The position numbers and the translations under genes were made by a program. This document shows positions 1 to 8,077 of a stretch of 64,000 nt of DNA, piece by piece. The first letter of the stretch is position 1, and each line of letters begins with the position of its first letter. Below the pieces are notes generated by a model. That model searched no databases and was not told the origin of the DNA. It saw only the letters and a program-made list of their open reading frames with translations. The stretch comes from Secundilactobacillus folii (GTDB lineage: Bacteria; Bacillota; Bacilli; Lactobacillales; Lactobacillaceae): assembly GCF_009720675.1 (NCBI RefSeq), contig NZ_WNJO01000006.1, positions 62,001 to 126,000 on the forward strand, in the 5' to 3' direction.

Positions 1-576
1 GTGGGGCTACTTTTAGCCATTGGTATTCGCGTTTTCTGGTTGGTTCCCGTTAGCGTTGACGGAGCCTCGATGGAACCCAATCTGCAGAATAATCAGCGGG
101 TCGTGGCCATCAAGACGTCACCGGTAAAACGCTTCTCAGTCGTTGTATTTAACGCTTACGGTGTTGATTCAAACGCTGCGAAGGGTGAAAAGTACGTCAA
201 GCGTGTGATTGGGTTACCAGGCGATTCGATCAGATACACGAAGACTGGCAAACTTTACGTCAACGGCAAGTATCAAGCCCAAAACTTCATTTCTAAGTAC
301 CAGCAAAAAGCCGGGACAGTGTCGCAGTTTGCGAACGGCTTTACCTTGGTATCTGCCGCCCGTCAAAACGACTGGAGCAATAAATGGAGTTTGGCGATCG
401 GCAACAACCGGATCAATAAGGTACCGAAGAACTGTTACTTCGTGATGGGGGACCACCGAAGCGTTTCTGAAGACGGCCGTTACTACGGATTCGTTCCAAA
501 GAGTAAGCTGGTCGGCGTGGTCAAAGTGGGTCCTTGGAAGAGTAACCACAAAATTATCAATGATTATACCAATTAA
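1..576 (+). CDS. lepB: Type I signal peptidase (5' end cut by window edge)
   Basis: Membrane serine protease that removes signal peptides from exported proteins on the outer face of the membrane. The frame is open from base 1. Family members usually carry a few more residues before the membrane anchor, so the N-terminus is probably missing and the GTG at base 1 need not be the start. Visible features are a hydrophobic anchor (residues 2-17), the SMEP box with nucleophile Ser23, the KRVIGLPGD box with general-base Lys67, and a GDHRSVSEDGR box at 150-160. The order and spacing of these boxes fit the family. A strong terminator follows directly, so the gene ends its transcript. Confidence 0.93.
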   Translation: MGLLLAIGIRVFWLVPVSVDGASMEPNLQNNQRVVAIKTSPVKRFSVVVFNAYGVDSNAAKGEKYVKRVIGLPGDSIRYTKTGKLYVNGKYQAQNFISKYQQKAGTVSQFANGFTLVSAARQNDWSNKWSLAIGNNRINKVPKNCYFVMGDHRSVSEDGRYYGFVPKSKLVGVVKVGPWKSNHKIINDYTN

Positions 577-602
577 GATATCAACAAATTCACAATCAAA
601 AT

Positions 603-640
603 AGCGAGTTCAATCAGAGTGCTGATTGGACTCGCTTTCA
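603..640 (+). terminator. Intrinsic terminator of lepB
   Basis: Stem of about 15 bp (arms 603-617 and 622-636, one G-T pair, four-base loop) followed by a T-rich run. Confidence 0.85.
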
Positions 641-728
641 TTTTAGTGAAACAGCATTTCGTACTGAAATCACGGGCCATTTGGTGTAAAATGGTTTGGT
701 AATTAAAAGAAGAAAGAGGTATTGATTA

Positions 729-1418
729 ATGGCTAAATTAGTATTGATCCGTCACGGTCAAAGTGAATGGAACTTATCTAACCAATTTACTGGTTGGGTT
801 GATGTTGATCTTAGTGATGAAGGTGTAAAGCAAGCCATCAACGCTGGTAAGCTGATTAAAAAGGAAGGCATTGAATTCGACTATGCTTTCACTTCCGTTT
901 TGACGCGTGCCATCAAGACGTTGCACTACGTTTTGGAATACTCAGACCAACTGTGGATCCCTGAAACCAAGACTTGGCGTTTGAACGAACGTCACTACGG
1001 TGCATTGCAAGGCCAAAACAAGGCTGAAGCAGCCAAGAAGTTTGGTGACGACCAAGTGCACATTTGGCGTCGTTCGTACGACGTTTTGCCACCACTTTTG
1101 AAGCCTGACGATGAAGGTTCAGCTGTTAAAGACCGTCGTTACGCGAACTTGGACCCTAACATCGTACCTGGCGGTGAAAACTTAAAGGTCACTCTGGAAC
1201 GGGTAATGCCATTCTGGGAAGATGAAATCGCCCCTAAGTTGTTGGATGGCAAGAACGTTGTCATTGCAGCGCACGGTAACTCATTACGGGCACTGAGCAA
1301 GTACATTGAAGGTATCAGTGACGAGGACATCATTAACCTTGAAATGGCAACTGGGCAGCCAGTGGTTTATGACTTTGACGAAAAATTAAAGGTGTTGAAT
1401 AAGACGAAGTTAGGCTAG
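729..1418 (+). CDS. gpmA: 2,3-bisphosphoglycerate-dependent phosphoglycerate mutase
   Basis: Interconverts 3- and 2-phosphoglycerate in lower glycolysis, in the cytoplasm. At 229 residues it has the normal length for the cofactor-dependent family. The N-terminus carries the [10 protein letters not shown] motif with the phosphorylated His9, and the second catalytic histidine lies in the AAHGNSLRA motif near residue 182. An AGAGG ribosome binding site precedes the ATG. The last 68 codons exist again as a diverged pseudogene at 7121-7329. A palindromic repeat element starts two bases after the stop codon and an intrinsic terminator follows it, so the repeat is part of the mRNA 3' end. Confidence 0.97.
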   Translation: MAKLVLIRHGQSEWNLSNQFTGWVDVDLSDEGVKQAINAGKLIKKEGIEFDYAFTSVLTRAIKTLHYVLEYSDQLWIPETKTWRLNERHYGALQGQNKAEAAKKFGDDQVHIWRRSYDVLPPLLKPDDEGSAVKDRRYANLDPNIVPGGENLKVTLERVMPFWEDEIAPKLLDGKNVVIAAHGNSLRALSKYIEGISDEDIINLEMATGQPVVYDFDEKLKVLNKTKLG

Positions 1419-1419
1419 A

Positions 1420-1547
1420 GTGCGGAACAAGGCGTTTTGAGACCGGCGTGTAAGGTGACGCTGGCATAATTTACGGGTGCTTTTCCCATGAATTATGTCA
1501 GGGTTGACTTACACATAGGTCTCAGCCTTGTGCAGCACGTTTCGGCT
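1420..1547 (-). repeat. Palindromic repeat element, single copy at the gpmA 3' end
   Basis: About 128 bp, an imperfect palindrome of the same family as the arrays at 28661-29170 and 60898-61549. It reads as the reverse complement of those copies. Matching arm pairs are GAGACC/GGTCTC, GTGTAAG/CTTACAC, and an inner CTGGCATAATT/AATTATGTCAG pair. Its GTGCGGAACAAGGCG end lies two bases after the gpmA stop codon, the same placement seen at asnA and at the thrE-like gene. No ORF is present. Confidence 0.88.
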
Positions 1548-1582
1548 ACGATGCCCAAACAGCTCGCACCTAAATATAAACA

Positions 1583-1633
1583 AAAAATGATCACTAACGG
1601 GCGTTAAGTCTGGCTCGTGGGTGGTCATTTTTC
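1583..1633 (+). terminator. Intrinsic terminator of gpmA
   Basis: AAAAATGATCAC and GTGGTCATTTTT pair across a 25-base loop, followed by a T run. A close relative of this hairpin follows the gpmA pseudogene at 7372-7425. Confidence 0.8.
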
Positions 1634-1703
1634 TGCGCCAAAATGAATGTACTAGGACGCCTGAGTGGCAAATAAAACTGAAATTGAATGGGAGTAAATA
1701 AAC

Positions 1704-1928
1704 TTGGATAACGCAATCACAAATGAAGTCTCACAACGTGAAATGATGAAGATCATCGGCCTTTTTCGGCAGAATAGCTTTCGTGGTGAGTACGCGAGCT
1801 TTAAACGTGGTGAAACTCAAGATCACTACCAGGTGATCTTGACGGATGAAAAATCAGGTGTAAAAGGATTATTCAAGGTAGATCTAGAAGCTGGTTCGAT
1901 TGAGTTCCAGCATGTGGTGATGGATTAG
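1704..1928 (+). CDS. Conserved-looking 74-residue protein, function unknown
   Basis: The start is TTG, chosen because GGGAG lies nine bases upstream and the frame has no better start. The product is small, soluble and polar, with no signal peptide, membrane segment or cysteine. I do not recognise the family. Coding status is supported by a diverged second copy at 7735-7962 in which most differences preserve the amino acid and the C-terminal stretch ending FQHVVMD is intact. It is followed by its own terminator. No function can be read from context: the neighbour upstream is gpmA, separated by a repeat element and a terminator. Confidence 0.75.
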   Translation: MDNAITNEVSQREMMKIIGLFRQNSFRGEYASFKRGETQDHYQVILTDEKSGVKGLFKVDLEAGSIEFQHVVMD

Positions 1929-1955
1929 GCGTCACCAGTCATAGGTATAGAAGAA

Positions 1956-1993
1956 GGGTCAAGGTCGCGGTTGTGCGATCTTGACCCCCTTTC
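1956..1993 (+). terminator. Intrinsic terminator after the 74-residue gene
   Basis: GGGTCAAGGTCGC pairs with GCGATCTTGACCC across a short loop, followed by a pyrimidine-rich CTTTCTATTT tail. Confidence 0.82.
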
Positions 1994-2112
1994 TATTTAT
2001 GAAGTCTTATTTTTCAAAATAGTAATGAATAGCGGCTACGCTATGATGATTATCGGAACGCCGTTAGCGCTAGTTAGTGACCTAAGAAAACAGTGAGAGC
2101 ACTCAATTTATA

Positions 2113-2141
2113 TTCAATTAAGCCTGTGCTTCCGGTATACT
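2113..2141 (+). promoter_or_regulatory. Sigma-A type promoter of the small membrane protein gene
   Basis: TTCAAT at 2113 and TATACT at 2136 are separated by 17 bp. The expected start site near 2148 gives a leader of about 45 bases before the ORF at 2193. Confidence 0.6.
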
Positions 2142-2192
2142 GAGCTAAGTAGAGGGTTAGTGACGGTTGGCAAATCCAATTGAAGTGAGTTG

Positions 2193-2378
2193 ATGCCTAT
2201 GAGTGTTTCTGCTTGTAGTGAGGATTCTATTCTAGAGAGAGGACAAGCCATTTTAGGCTTACTGAGCTTTTTGATTGTGTTGGTTGGCAAGTTGACAGCA
2301 TTAGTATTGGCGCTTACTGCGTTGATCTATGCTGGAATCAAGTTGATTGATGCATGGCGGAAGTTGGAAAAAGACTAA
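2193..2378 (+). CDS. Small single-span membrane protein, possible holin-like type I toxin
   Basis: 61 residues from ATG 2193; ATG 2199 is an equally possible start behind GAAGTGAG. A short polar N-terminus is followed by a long hydrophobic stretch (about residues 18-49) and a charged tail ending KLEKD. This shape matches holin-like type I toxins and other small stress membrane proteins of Firmicutes, but I see no decisive family motif. It has its own promoter and a terminator that works on both strands. A promoter-like sequence on the opposite strand at 2502-2510 could give a short antisense RNA ending at that terminator, as in type I toxin-antitoxin loci. The toxin call is inference. Confidence 0.6.
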   Translation: MPMSVSACSEDSILERGQAILGLLSFLIVLVGKLTALVLALTALIYAGIKLIDAWRKLEKD

Positions 2379-2381
2379 AAT

Positions 2382-2426
2382 AAAAACCGTTCCGCTAACT
2401 TTGACAGGTTCGGAATGGTTTTTTTG
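2382..2426. terminator. Bidirectional intrinsic terminator
   Basis: AAACCGTTCCG and CGGAATGGTTT pair across a 16-base loop. A T run follows on the plus strand and a T-rich stretch follows on the minus strand, so it can end transcripts from both sides. Confidence 0.8.
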
Positions 2427-2462
2427 TTCGTAACTATGCCACCGTCTTTAACGGCTCTGCAT

Positions 2463-2510
2463 GGAAGTCCTATTTGCAGTAGGGCTTCTTTTTATGTCTT
2501 AAGTATAACA
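2463..2510 (-). promoter_or_regulatory. Candidate antisense promoter and hairpin downstream of the small membrane gene
   Basis: On the minus strand an extended -10 box TGTTATACT covers 2510-2502, with no good -35 box. A start near 2495 would give an RNA of about 115 nt running through the GAAGTCCTA/TAGGGCTTC hairpin (2463-2492) and ending at the bidirectional terminator 2382-2426. On the plus strand the same hairpin is followed by T5 and could be a second terminator. Confidence 0.35.
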
Positions 2511-2760
2511 TATTTAAGACTAGAATAGCCCATCCACAATCAATAACTACCGTTTTTCAGGAGCGGTACATAAGCAACGAATATGACAAAGTGACAGGTA
2601 TTGAGTAATAGGAGATGTGGATTGGCCAATAAAATCCGATACCGCATCAGTATCGGGAATTAAAAAGGTAGGTAAGAGCATTGAACGCAGCACGAAAAAC
2701 AGCTATGGTGAACTGTTCGTCGCGAAATGAAACAAATTATAAATCCGGGGTTGATAATTA

Positions 2761-2925
2761 GCTAGAAGAAAAGTTTCTTAATGTAGTTTCAACTAAAAGT
2801 GAAGATGCTGTCCAAAGCATATTTGACGAACAGGGACAGATTATAGAATATTTAAAAGAACATCGCTTTATTATTTGACAATTCGGGTATTGAACAGTTA
2901 CAGGAATTCTTTTGGAAAAAATAAT
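2761..2925 (+). pseudogene. Frameshifted remnant of an unidentified small gene
   Basis: The frame opens directly after a TAG with LEEKFLNVV and runs 38 codons to a TGA near 2878. The +1 frame then reads DNSGIEQLQEFFWKK to a stop near 2923. Both halves are polar, helical-looking and share the AT-rich codon use of the islet. There is no start codon with a ribosome binding site. I cannot assign a family. Confidence 0.35.
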
Positions 2926-3054
2926 AATGCAAAAAAGAAGCAAATTCACAAAAAAATCCCACCTTTTTCTTATGGAAATCATATTATTTTAATAATATTA
3001 AGATATCGAAAAGCTATTTACTCGATAAAGTTCAGGTAAAAGGATGTGTTCAAA

Positions 3055-4338
3055 ATGAACAAGACAGTTAGTAAGTTACTTTTATCCGGTATGTTATCTC
3101 TTAGCCTTGTAGGAGGAAGTGTTATCAGTAATATTTCCTTAGTTGCTCATGCAGAAGAAACTACGTCAACATCAAGTTCATCGACTGCTACACCTGATAC
3201 CGAAACGATTACACGAGAACAAGAAACGCAAAATTTATTAAATGACCCAGATAATAAACGAATTTTAGCTAATGAAGCTGAAGGTATTGATGATAGTGAT
3301 GCTAGTATTGAGGCACCAACAGTAGTTAGTCGTGATGATTTTAATAATGATAATGAATATTACTCATATTTGCGTACTCATCCGTATGTAAAAACAACAG
3401 ATACTATTTCAACACGTTCGGCTGATGTTGCTATGGCAGGGGCTACAACTGCTGCTAAAGAATATTCATTTGAAGGTCTTCAACATACAACTGTTATTCA
3501 AAAAGCATACATTGGCTCTACCTACATTTACGTAACGCAATTATCAGGACAAGATTTATACTTATCACGGTGTCGAATTGAAGGAAACGTAGCAGTTTAT
3601 CAAGATGAAATGAAATTAACAGATTTTGGACACTCTCAAACACTAGAAGAATTTAAGTACAATGATGAATATTATTTCTGGATTGGATGTAAGGGAGTGG
3701 AAACTACTTCAAGTGGTATTCCGTGGTCAACTCAAGTAGCACGAATTCAGTACAGTCCAGGTGAATTAAAATATACAGACGCTCCACGATTCTCAAGTAT
3801 TAATTACCTTAATAACACAGGAGCTTCAAATGGAAGTATGACGCGTTCTGACAGTGCACTTTCAAGTACTACTAATCGACTATTTATTTGGACTAAGAAT
3901 GGTGATGGTACTGCTCATTATGCGTCCTATGACGCTACCCAAATGAATCAGATTTTAGATGAAGCTGTTAGCTCTGGCGGAAATTTATATGTGCCATTCA
4001 CTGATTCACGAGTACATGCTGCTTATATTGCCGGGCACCCGATGACTGCATCAGCATTGACCAGTTTAATATCGTATGATTCTATTCAAGGTTTTGAATA
4101 TAACGATGCAGATGCAATTTATATTTCTAGCGGTCAAGAGGGAGATACACCAGCGATGGTAAAATTTGCTTGGAATACAACTTCAGGATCTAAAGTAACG
4201 CTAAATAATAGTGAGTTTGGTTCTACGACGGAAACTGAAGGAATGCAACTCAAAGGTGATGATGTTCACCTAGTTGTTGATTTTCATGACAATCCAAATG
4301 TATCGATGATTTACAGTGTTCCTAAATCAGCATTTTAA
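3055..4338 (+). CDS. Secreted helveticin J-family class III bacteriocin-like protein
   Basis: Start ATG 3055 is chosen over GTG 3046 because AAAAGG lies 11 bases upstream of the ATG and too close to the GTG. Residues 1-33 form a Sec signal peptide with a cleavage site after AHA. A Ser/Thr-rich stretch and an acidic linker follow. From about residue 135 to the end the protein carries the helveticin J-type domain: TVIQKAYIGSTYIYVTQ, LYLSRCRIEGN, FGHSQTLEEF, FWIGCKG, and a YISSGQ motif near the C-terminus. Family members are large heat-labile antilisterial or anti-lactobacillus proteins of about 330 residues, so this 427-residue form has an N-terminal extension. No immunity or export gene is adjacent. 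Base composition is more AT-rich than the housekeeping genes, which suggests transfer. Confidence 0.82.
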   Translation: MNKTVSKLLLSGMLSLSLVGGSVISNISLVAHAEETTSTSSSSTATPDTETITREQETQNLLNDPDNKRILANEAEGIDDSDASIEAPTVVSRDDFNNDNEYYSYLRTHPYVKTTDTISTRSADVAMAGATTAAKEYSFEGLQHTTVIQKAYIGSTYIYVTQLSGQDLYLSRCRIEGNVAVYQDEMKLTDFGHSQTLEEFKYNDEYYFWIGCKGVETTSSGIPWSTQVARIQYSPGELKYTDAPRFSSINYLNNTGASNGSMTRSDSALSSTTNRLFIWTKNGDGTAHYASYDATQMNQILDEAVSSGGNLYVPFTDSRVHAAYIAGHPMTASALTSLISYDSIQGFEYNDADAIYISSGQEGDTPAMVKFAWNTTSGSKVTLNNSEFGSTTETEGMQLKGDDVHLVVDFHDNPNVSMIYSVPKSAF

Positions 4339-4367
4339 CTTTTAAATAAAAGGGGCTGGGACATAAT

Positions 4368-6020
4368 TCAGCCTTGAATTAAAAAGTAGCTCAATGAACT
4401 CAATTTTTGAGTTTGTTGAGCTACTTTTTGGTGACCATCCGGTTTACTTTGGGGTTTCACCCCCATATTCTTAGCCAATTTCTTCAGATTAGCGGCCATT
4501 AGCACAATCCCCAGCTCATTAGTAACGGACTGTAATCCTCTGACTGATAATCGTTTGAACGCTAAATTAGCCTTCAAATTACCGAAAACTGACTCAACTT
4601 CAATCTTACGACGTCAATAGATTGATTTACCAGTTTCGCTTGAAAGCTTTAGTCGGATTACATTTTTCTGCATCTCCCAATGGGGATTAACTTGGATTTG
4701 ACGTTGGTTACCACCTTTATTGAGCGAATAATCAATGTCGTTGTTTTCGGGTTGCTCGTCAGCTTCATAAACTCGAGTATGGCGGGTAAAACCATATTTA
4801 TCGGTTCGAGTTGAAAGAGCTTTAAATGAAAAATGTACGTTGTGGTCATCTGTAAAGCTGTCAGTTTGATGGTCATAACGCCAGTTCATGACCTTGTGGA
4901 CATCTTTAAGATACTTACGAGTTTGCTCCTTCAAATACATGGTGTAGGGGATGAGCGGGGTTGCTCCAAACTCCTGCAGAATGAAGTCATAGTTCGATTC
5001 ACTGCCATATCCGGCATCGGCCACAATATAACGGAAGATTCGTCGGCTCTTCTGAGCGGTTTTCAAAAATGGTTGTAACGTTCGCTGATCAGTCGGTCGT
5101 TGATTAACTGTATAGTAAAGGACATGTTGACACTGCGTCCCAATTTGCAGATTATACCCCGACTTCAGTTGCCCGTTATTCATGGGGTCTTCTTTCATAC
5201 GCATAAAGGTGGCATCATGGTCGGTTTTGGAAAAGCTATTACGATCACCAAAAGTTGCCTTGGCAGTTTCGTATTTGCGTTTTCGCGGAATCAAATCCGT
5301 TTTAATGATGTGTTGTAAGTGTTTTAGTGTCCGTCTTCGCCGCTTCCGTGGCGAGCCATCTTGACTTGCTTTTTCGGTTTCAATTGTCTGGTTTAGATTA
5401 TTAATTTCCTGATCTAGTTTTTGACTGGCTGCTTCTAAGTTAGCTAATGGACCTTCTTCAGTTAGCGCTAAATCAACATTGGCCTGAATCAACTCATCAA
5501 AGATTGATTGAGCCTTTTCATCTAACTTCGCATCAAATTTTTCGATGCTTTTCCGCCAAACAAAACTATATTTATTAGCGTCAGCGACCATCTTGGTCCC
5601 ATCAATAAACAGGGCACTATCGTCGACTAATTCGTAGTCGCAGAGTTGATTATGGAACTGTAAAAATAGCTCTTTAATCAGGGATTAAGTACTTTTAGCA
5701 ACTCGAAATCGATTGATAGTTCGGTAACTCGGGACATCGTCACAGTTACCAATTAACCACATCATCGGTAAATTTTCTTCGGCCATCTGTTGGATACCTC
5801 GTCCTGAAAAGGTTTTGCGGGTGTAGGCGAAAATAATCATTTTCAACATCATCGCCGGTGAGTACTGTGGTCGTCCAAACTCAGCGGACGCTGGGTACAA
5901 TACCGCTTCCGGAATGCTATCGATAAAATTGCTAATAAAAGCGGCAACGTGGTTAGTCGAAATTGTAAATTCAAAAGGAATTGTCAATGTTGTTTGGTTA
6001 TTGTTATACTGTTTGTACAT
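4368..6020 (-). pseudogene. IS1182-family transposase with two in-frame stop codons
   Basis: DDE transposase of the IS1182 family. The natural start is ATG 6020 (MYKQYNNNQTTL) with AAAGCAGG upstream. The frame continues without any shift to 4368, but is interrupted by TAA at 5685-5687 after RVAKST and by TGA at 4614-4616 after GKSIY. Between and after the stops the reading is normal family sequence: FIDGTK upstream of the catalytic core, VADAGYGSESNY in the middle, and RRKIEVESVFGNLK just after the second stop. Total length would be 550 codons, normal for the family. Two nonsense changes make it inactive unless both are suppressed. Confidence 0.9.
4381..4433. terminator. Hairpin inside the left end of the insertion sequence
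   Basis: AAAAAGTAGCTCAA pairs with a matching GTTGAGCTACTTTTT, with a second inner stem AACTCA/TGAGTT. Both flanks carry A or T runs, so it can work in both directions. Confidence 0.75.
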
Positions 6021-6097
6021 GATATGTTCGCCTGCTTTCTTTTGTTGTGGTGATTTGAGATTAACAGACACGGGCATATCGTGCCTACATAAAAGTA

Positions 6098-6146
6098 AAA
6101 AATAGGTCGTAAAATTCGAAAATCCGAATTTTACGACTTATTTTTA
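6098..6146. terminator. Hairpin inside the right end of the insertion sequence
   Basis: A 19-bp stem (arms around 6100-6118 and 6124-6142, one G-T pair) with T runs on both strands, upstream of the transposase start. Confidence 0.75.
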
Positions 6147-6309
6147 AGCGGGGACTTTTGTCCCAGCCCCTTTTATTTTCTCTTAATCTTTTTAAGATGT
6201 AAAAAGGTTGATAATGAGGATTGCATAATGCTATTATGAATTGGAATACTGGTACAGATACGGTGCTTTTAAGTTAAAGTATCCCGAATAGCTGAAAGAA
6301 GGAATCACT

Positions 6310-7002
6310 ATGAATAAGATAATTATTAGAAGTTTGACTTTAGGCACTTTGGCACTTGGTATTGGGTTTACTACACAGCAGGTTAACGCTAGTGCTGCAT
6401 ATCGGACGGTTAAAACGAAGAGTTATGCTAGTACAACGCCAGCATATCATGCAAAAAATGCAACTAAATCGGTTTATATGTGGAATAGTACACTAACTAA
6501 GAAGTTGCATAACTTGAAGAATTACCCTAAAACAACGTGGTACGTTCAAAAGAGTGTTAAGTTAACTAATGGTAAAAAAACTGGTATTTTCTACTATGTA
6601 AAAAATAAGAGCAACTCAGCAAGTGGGTATGTTTGGCGTAGTTACTTAACTAAGGGTAAATTTGCAGCTAAGTCAGGTACAAGTACTACCTCAACTACCA
6701 CCACAACGGATTCTACAGTAGCAACGAGTAGCAATAGTCTTACTTTTAAGTACGTTAATGCTACTTCAGGGGCAACGGTTGCAAGTACTTCATGGATTGT
6801 ACCGTCAAACTTATTAAAGTCAGGTGCCTCATTAAGTGAAGGCACTAGTATGAAGAGTATTTTAAAAGATATTACAAGCGTATTATCGGCTGCAACTGCT
6901 GATGCACCAACTGGCTATGATATTACAGACACAACTTATCCTAATGTTGTCACATCTAAGGTAGGGGAAACGTTAATTTTCCATGTGCTTCCTCAAAATT
7001 AA
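6310..7002 (+). CDS. Small secreted surface-type protein of lactobacilli
   Basis: 230 residues with AGAAGGA nine bases before the ATG. A signal peptide ends around residue 28 (QVNA-SAA). Residues 31-115 resemble the SH3-like wall-associated domain found in many lactobacillus exported proteins, with VYMWN, KNYPKTTWYV, FYYVKN and SGYVWRSYL. A Ser/Thr-rich linker (about 120-140) leads into a C-terminal domain of about 90 residues that I do not recognise and that contains several aliphatic strands. No LPXTG anchor is visible. The gene is AT-rich like the bacteriocin gene and sits between the dead insertion sequence and the gpmA pseudogene, so it belongs to the accessory islet. Confidence 0.78.
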   Translation: MNKIIIRSLTLGTLALGIGFTTQQVNASAAYRTVKTKSYASTTPAYHAKNATKSVYMWNSTLTKKLHNLKNYPKTTWYVQKSVKLTNGKKTGIFYYVKNKSNSASGYVWRSYLTKGKFAAKSGTSTTSTTTTTDSTVATSSNSLTFKYVNATSGATVASTSWIVPSNLLKSGASLSEGTSMKSILKDITSVLSAATADAPTGYDITDTTYPNVVTSKVGETLIFHVLPQN

Positions 7003-7120
7003 TTAAATTAGCAGTGCAATAGAATAGGTTAAGATTTTAGCTGATTAATACGTCACTAGAATGTCACCAAAAATGCCACCAATGATGATAGTAATACCGT
7101 TATATCAGCATTACAGGGTA

Positions 7121-7329
7121 CATTCTGGGAAGATGAGATTGCACCAAAGCTGCTTGACGACAAAAACGTCATCATCGCAGCTCACGGTAACTCATTACGG
7201 GCCTTGAGCAAGTACATCGAAGGTATCTCTGATGAAGATATCATCAACCTTGAAATGAAGACTGGCCAACCAGTTGTCTACGACTTCAACGAAAAGCTTG
7301 AAGTACAAAGCAAGACGAAGCTTGGTTAA
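7121..7329 (+). pseudogene. gpmA: Diverged 3' fragment of phosphoglycerate mutase
   Basis: 68 codons plus stop, matching the last 68 codons of gpmA (1210-1418) with roughly four of five bases the same by eye and mostly silent differences. It starts abruptly at [11 protein letters not shown] with no start codon or ribosome binding site. It has lost the phosphohistidine motif but keeps the [11 protein letters not shown] part. It marks the right-hand boundary of the accessory islet. Confidence 0.9.
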
Positions 7330-7371
7330 TTAGCAACACAAACTTTTAGCTCACAACTTAAAGTTAAACAC

Positions 7372-7425
7372 AGAAAAATGATCACTGAAGGGTGGCAATT
7401 GAGGCCCAGTGGTGATCATTTTTCT
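7372..7425 (+). terminator. Intrinsic terminator after the gpmA fragment
   Basis: AGAAAAATGATCACTG pairs with CAGTGGTGATCATTTTTCT, nearly perfect, with a T run. It is the counterpart of the gpmA terminator at 1583-1633. Confidence 0.85.
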
Positions 7426-7517
7426 GTGCGGATTATGGATAAATACGGATAATGCTGGCACTAGCGGTCACTAATCGTCTCTGATTGGGCGCTGGGGTCG
7501 CTATTCGTGACGGCAGA

Positions 7518-7635
7518 GTGTGGAAGAAAACGGGTTGAGACCGGAGTGTAAGCGAGCCTGGACATAGCTTGGGTTTGGCTTTGTGTTCAGGATTGCTTAC
7601 ATGCAGGTCTCAGTTTTCTGGAGCACGTTTCGGCT
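7518..7635 (-). repeat. Palindromic repeat element, single copy
   Basis: About 118 bp of the same family and same orientation as the copy at 1420-1547. The arms GAGACC/GGTCTC are conserved, while the inner core has drifted (CTGGACATAG against TGTTCAGGA). Here the element lies after the terminator, whereas in the first gpmA locus it lies before it. Confidence 0.78.
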
Positions 7636-7734
7636 ATGTAACAGGTAAGCTGAATGAGGCGCTTTTAAGTTAAAGTGCTTCATTCAAGCTGGCTAAATAA
7701 TAAAAACTAAAATCGAATTGGAGCATATATTACC

Positions 7735-7962
7735 TTGGATAACGTATTAGAACAAGAAGTTTCACAACGCGACATGATGAAGATCATCGGCCTTTTCCGG
7801 AAGAACAGCTTCCGTGGCGAATATGAGAGTTTCTAACATGGTAAGGGCGGTCAAGACGAGTATATGGTCGTTTTGACGGATGAGAAGTCAGGCGTTAAGG
7901 GATTATTCAAGGCAGATTTGGGGACTGGTTCGATTGAGTTCCAGCATGTGGTGATGGATTAG
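7735..7962 (+). pseudogene. Second copy of the 74-residue gene, broken by a stop codon
   Basis: It has the same TTG start and the same ending FQHVVMD as the gene at 1704-1928. An in-frame TAA follows GEYESF, where the intact copy has a lysine codon, and one extra codon is present just after it. GGAG lies upstream of the TTG. The downstream half is still readable without frameshift, so the inactivation looks recent compared with the divergence between the copies. Confidence 0.85.
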
Positions 7963-8012
7963 GCTTTGCCTTTCACATTAGTTTAGAAAAGGGATTAAGT
8001 TCGTGATTGGCC

Positions 8013-8061
8013 GATTGAGGTGGGCTCCAGAATTGATTCAATTCCGGGGGCCACCTCAATC
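8013..8061. terminator. Bidirectional terminator between convergent genes
   Basis: GATTGAGGTGG pairs with CCACCTCAATC, with an inner GGAATTG-type stem (AATTGATTCAATT). It separates the plus-strand pseudogene from the minus-strand oxidoreductase. Confidence 0.75.
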
Positions 8062-8077
8062 TATTTCGTACATACCA

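Larger units (their letters stand above)
2427..3054. other. AT-rich intergenic stretch with decayed coding fragments
   Basis: No intact gene. A hairpin with 7-bp arms (CCGATAC/GTATCGG) lies near 2636-2657. A reading frame from about 2580 to 2730 looks coding but has no start. Around 2761-2925 a plus-strand frame of about 38 codons ends in TGA, and the adjacent frame continues for about 15 codons, as expected for a frameshifted small gene. The base composition matches the bacteriocin gene that follows and differs from the gpmA side. Confidence 0.5.
4344..6178 (-). mobile_element. IS1182-family insertion sequence, inactive
   Basis: Terminal inverted repeats are identical over 20 bp (left 4344-4363, right 6159-6178, core AAAAGGGGCTGGGACA). 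Part of the outermost A/T bases could be target duplication. The element carries one transposase frame on the minus strand with two stop codons. It inserted five bases after the bacteriocin stop codon. Strong hairpins lie just inside both ends (4381-4433 and 6098-6146), which would insulate the transposase from outside transcription and would also end transcription from the bacteriocin gene. Confidence 0.9.

Noticed and set aside
4368-6077. Three separate transposase genes, or programmed recoding
   Set aside because: All three open stretches are in one frame separated by single stop codons at non-conserved places, with no slippery or readthrough signal. It is one gene with nonsense changes.
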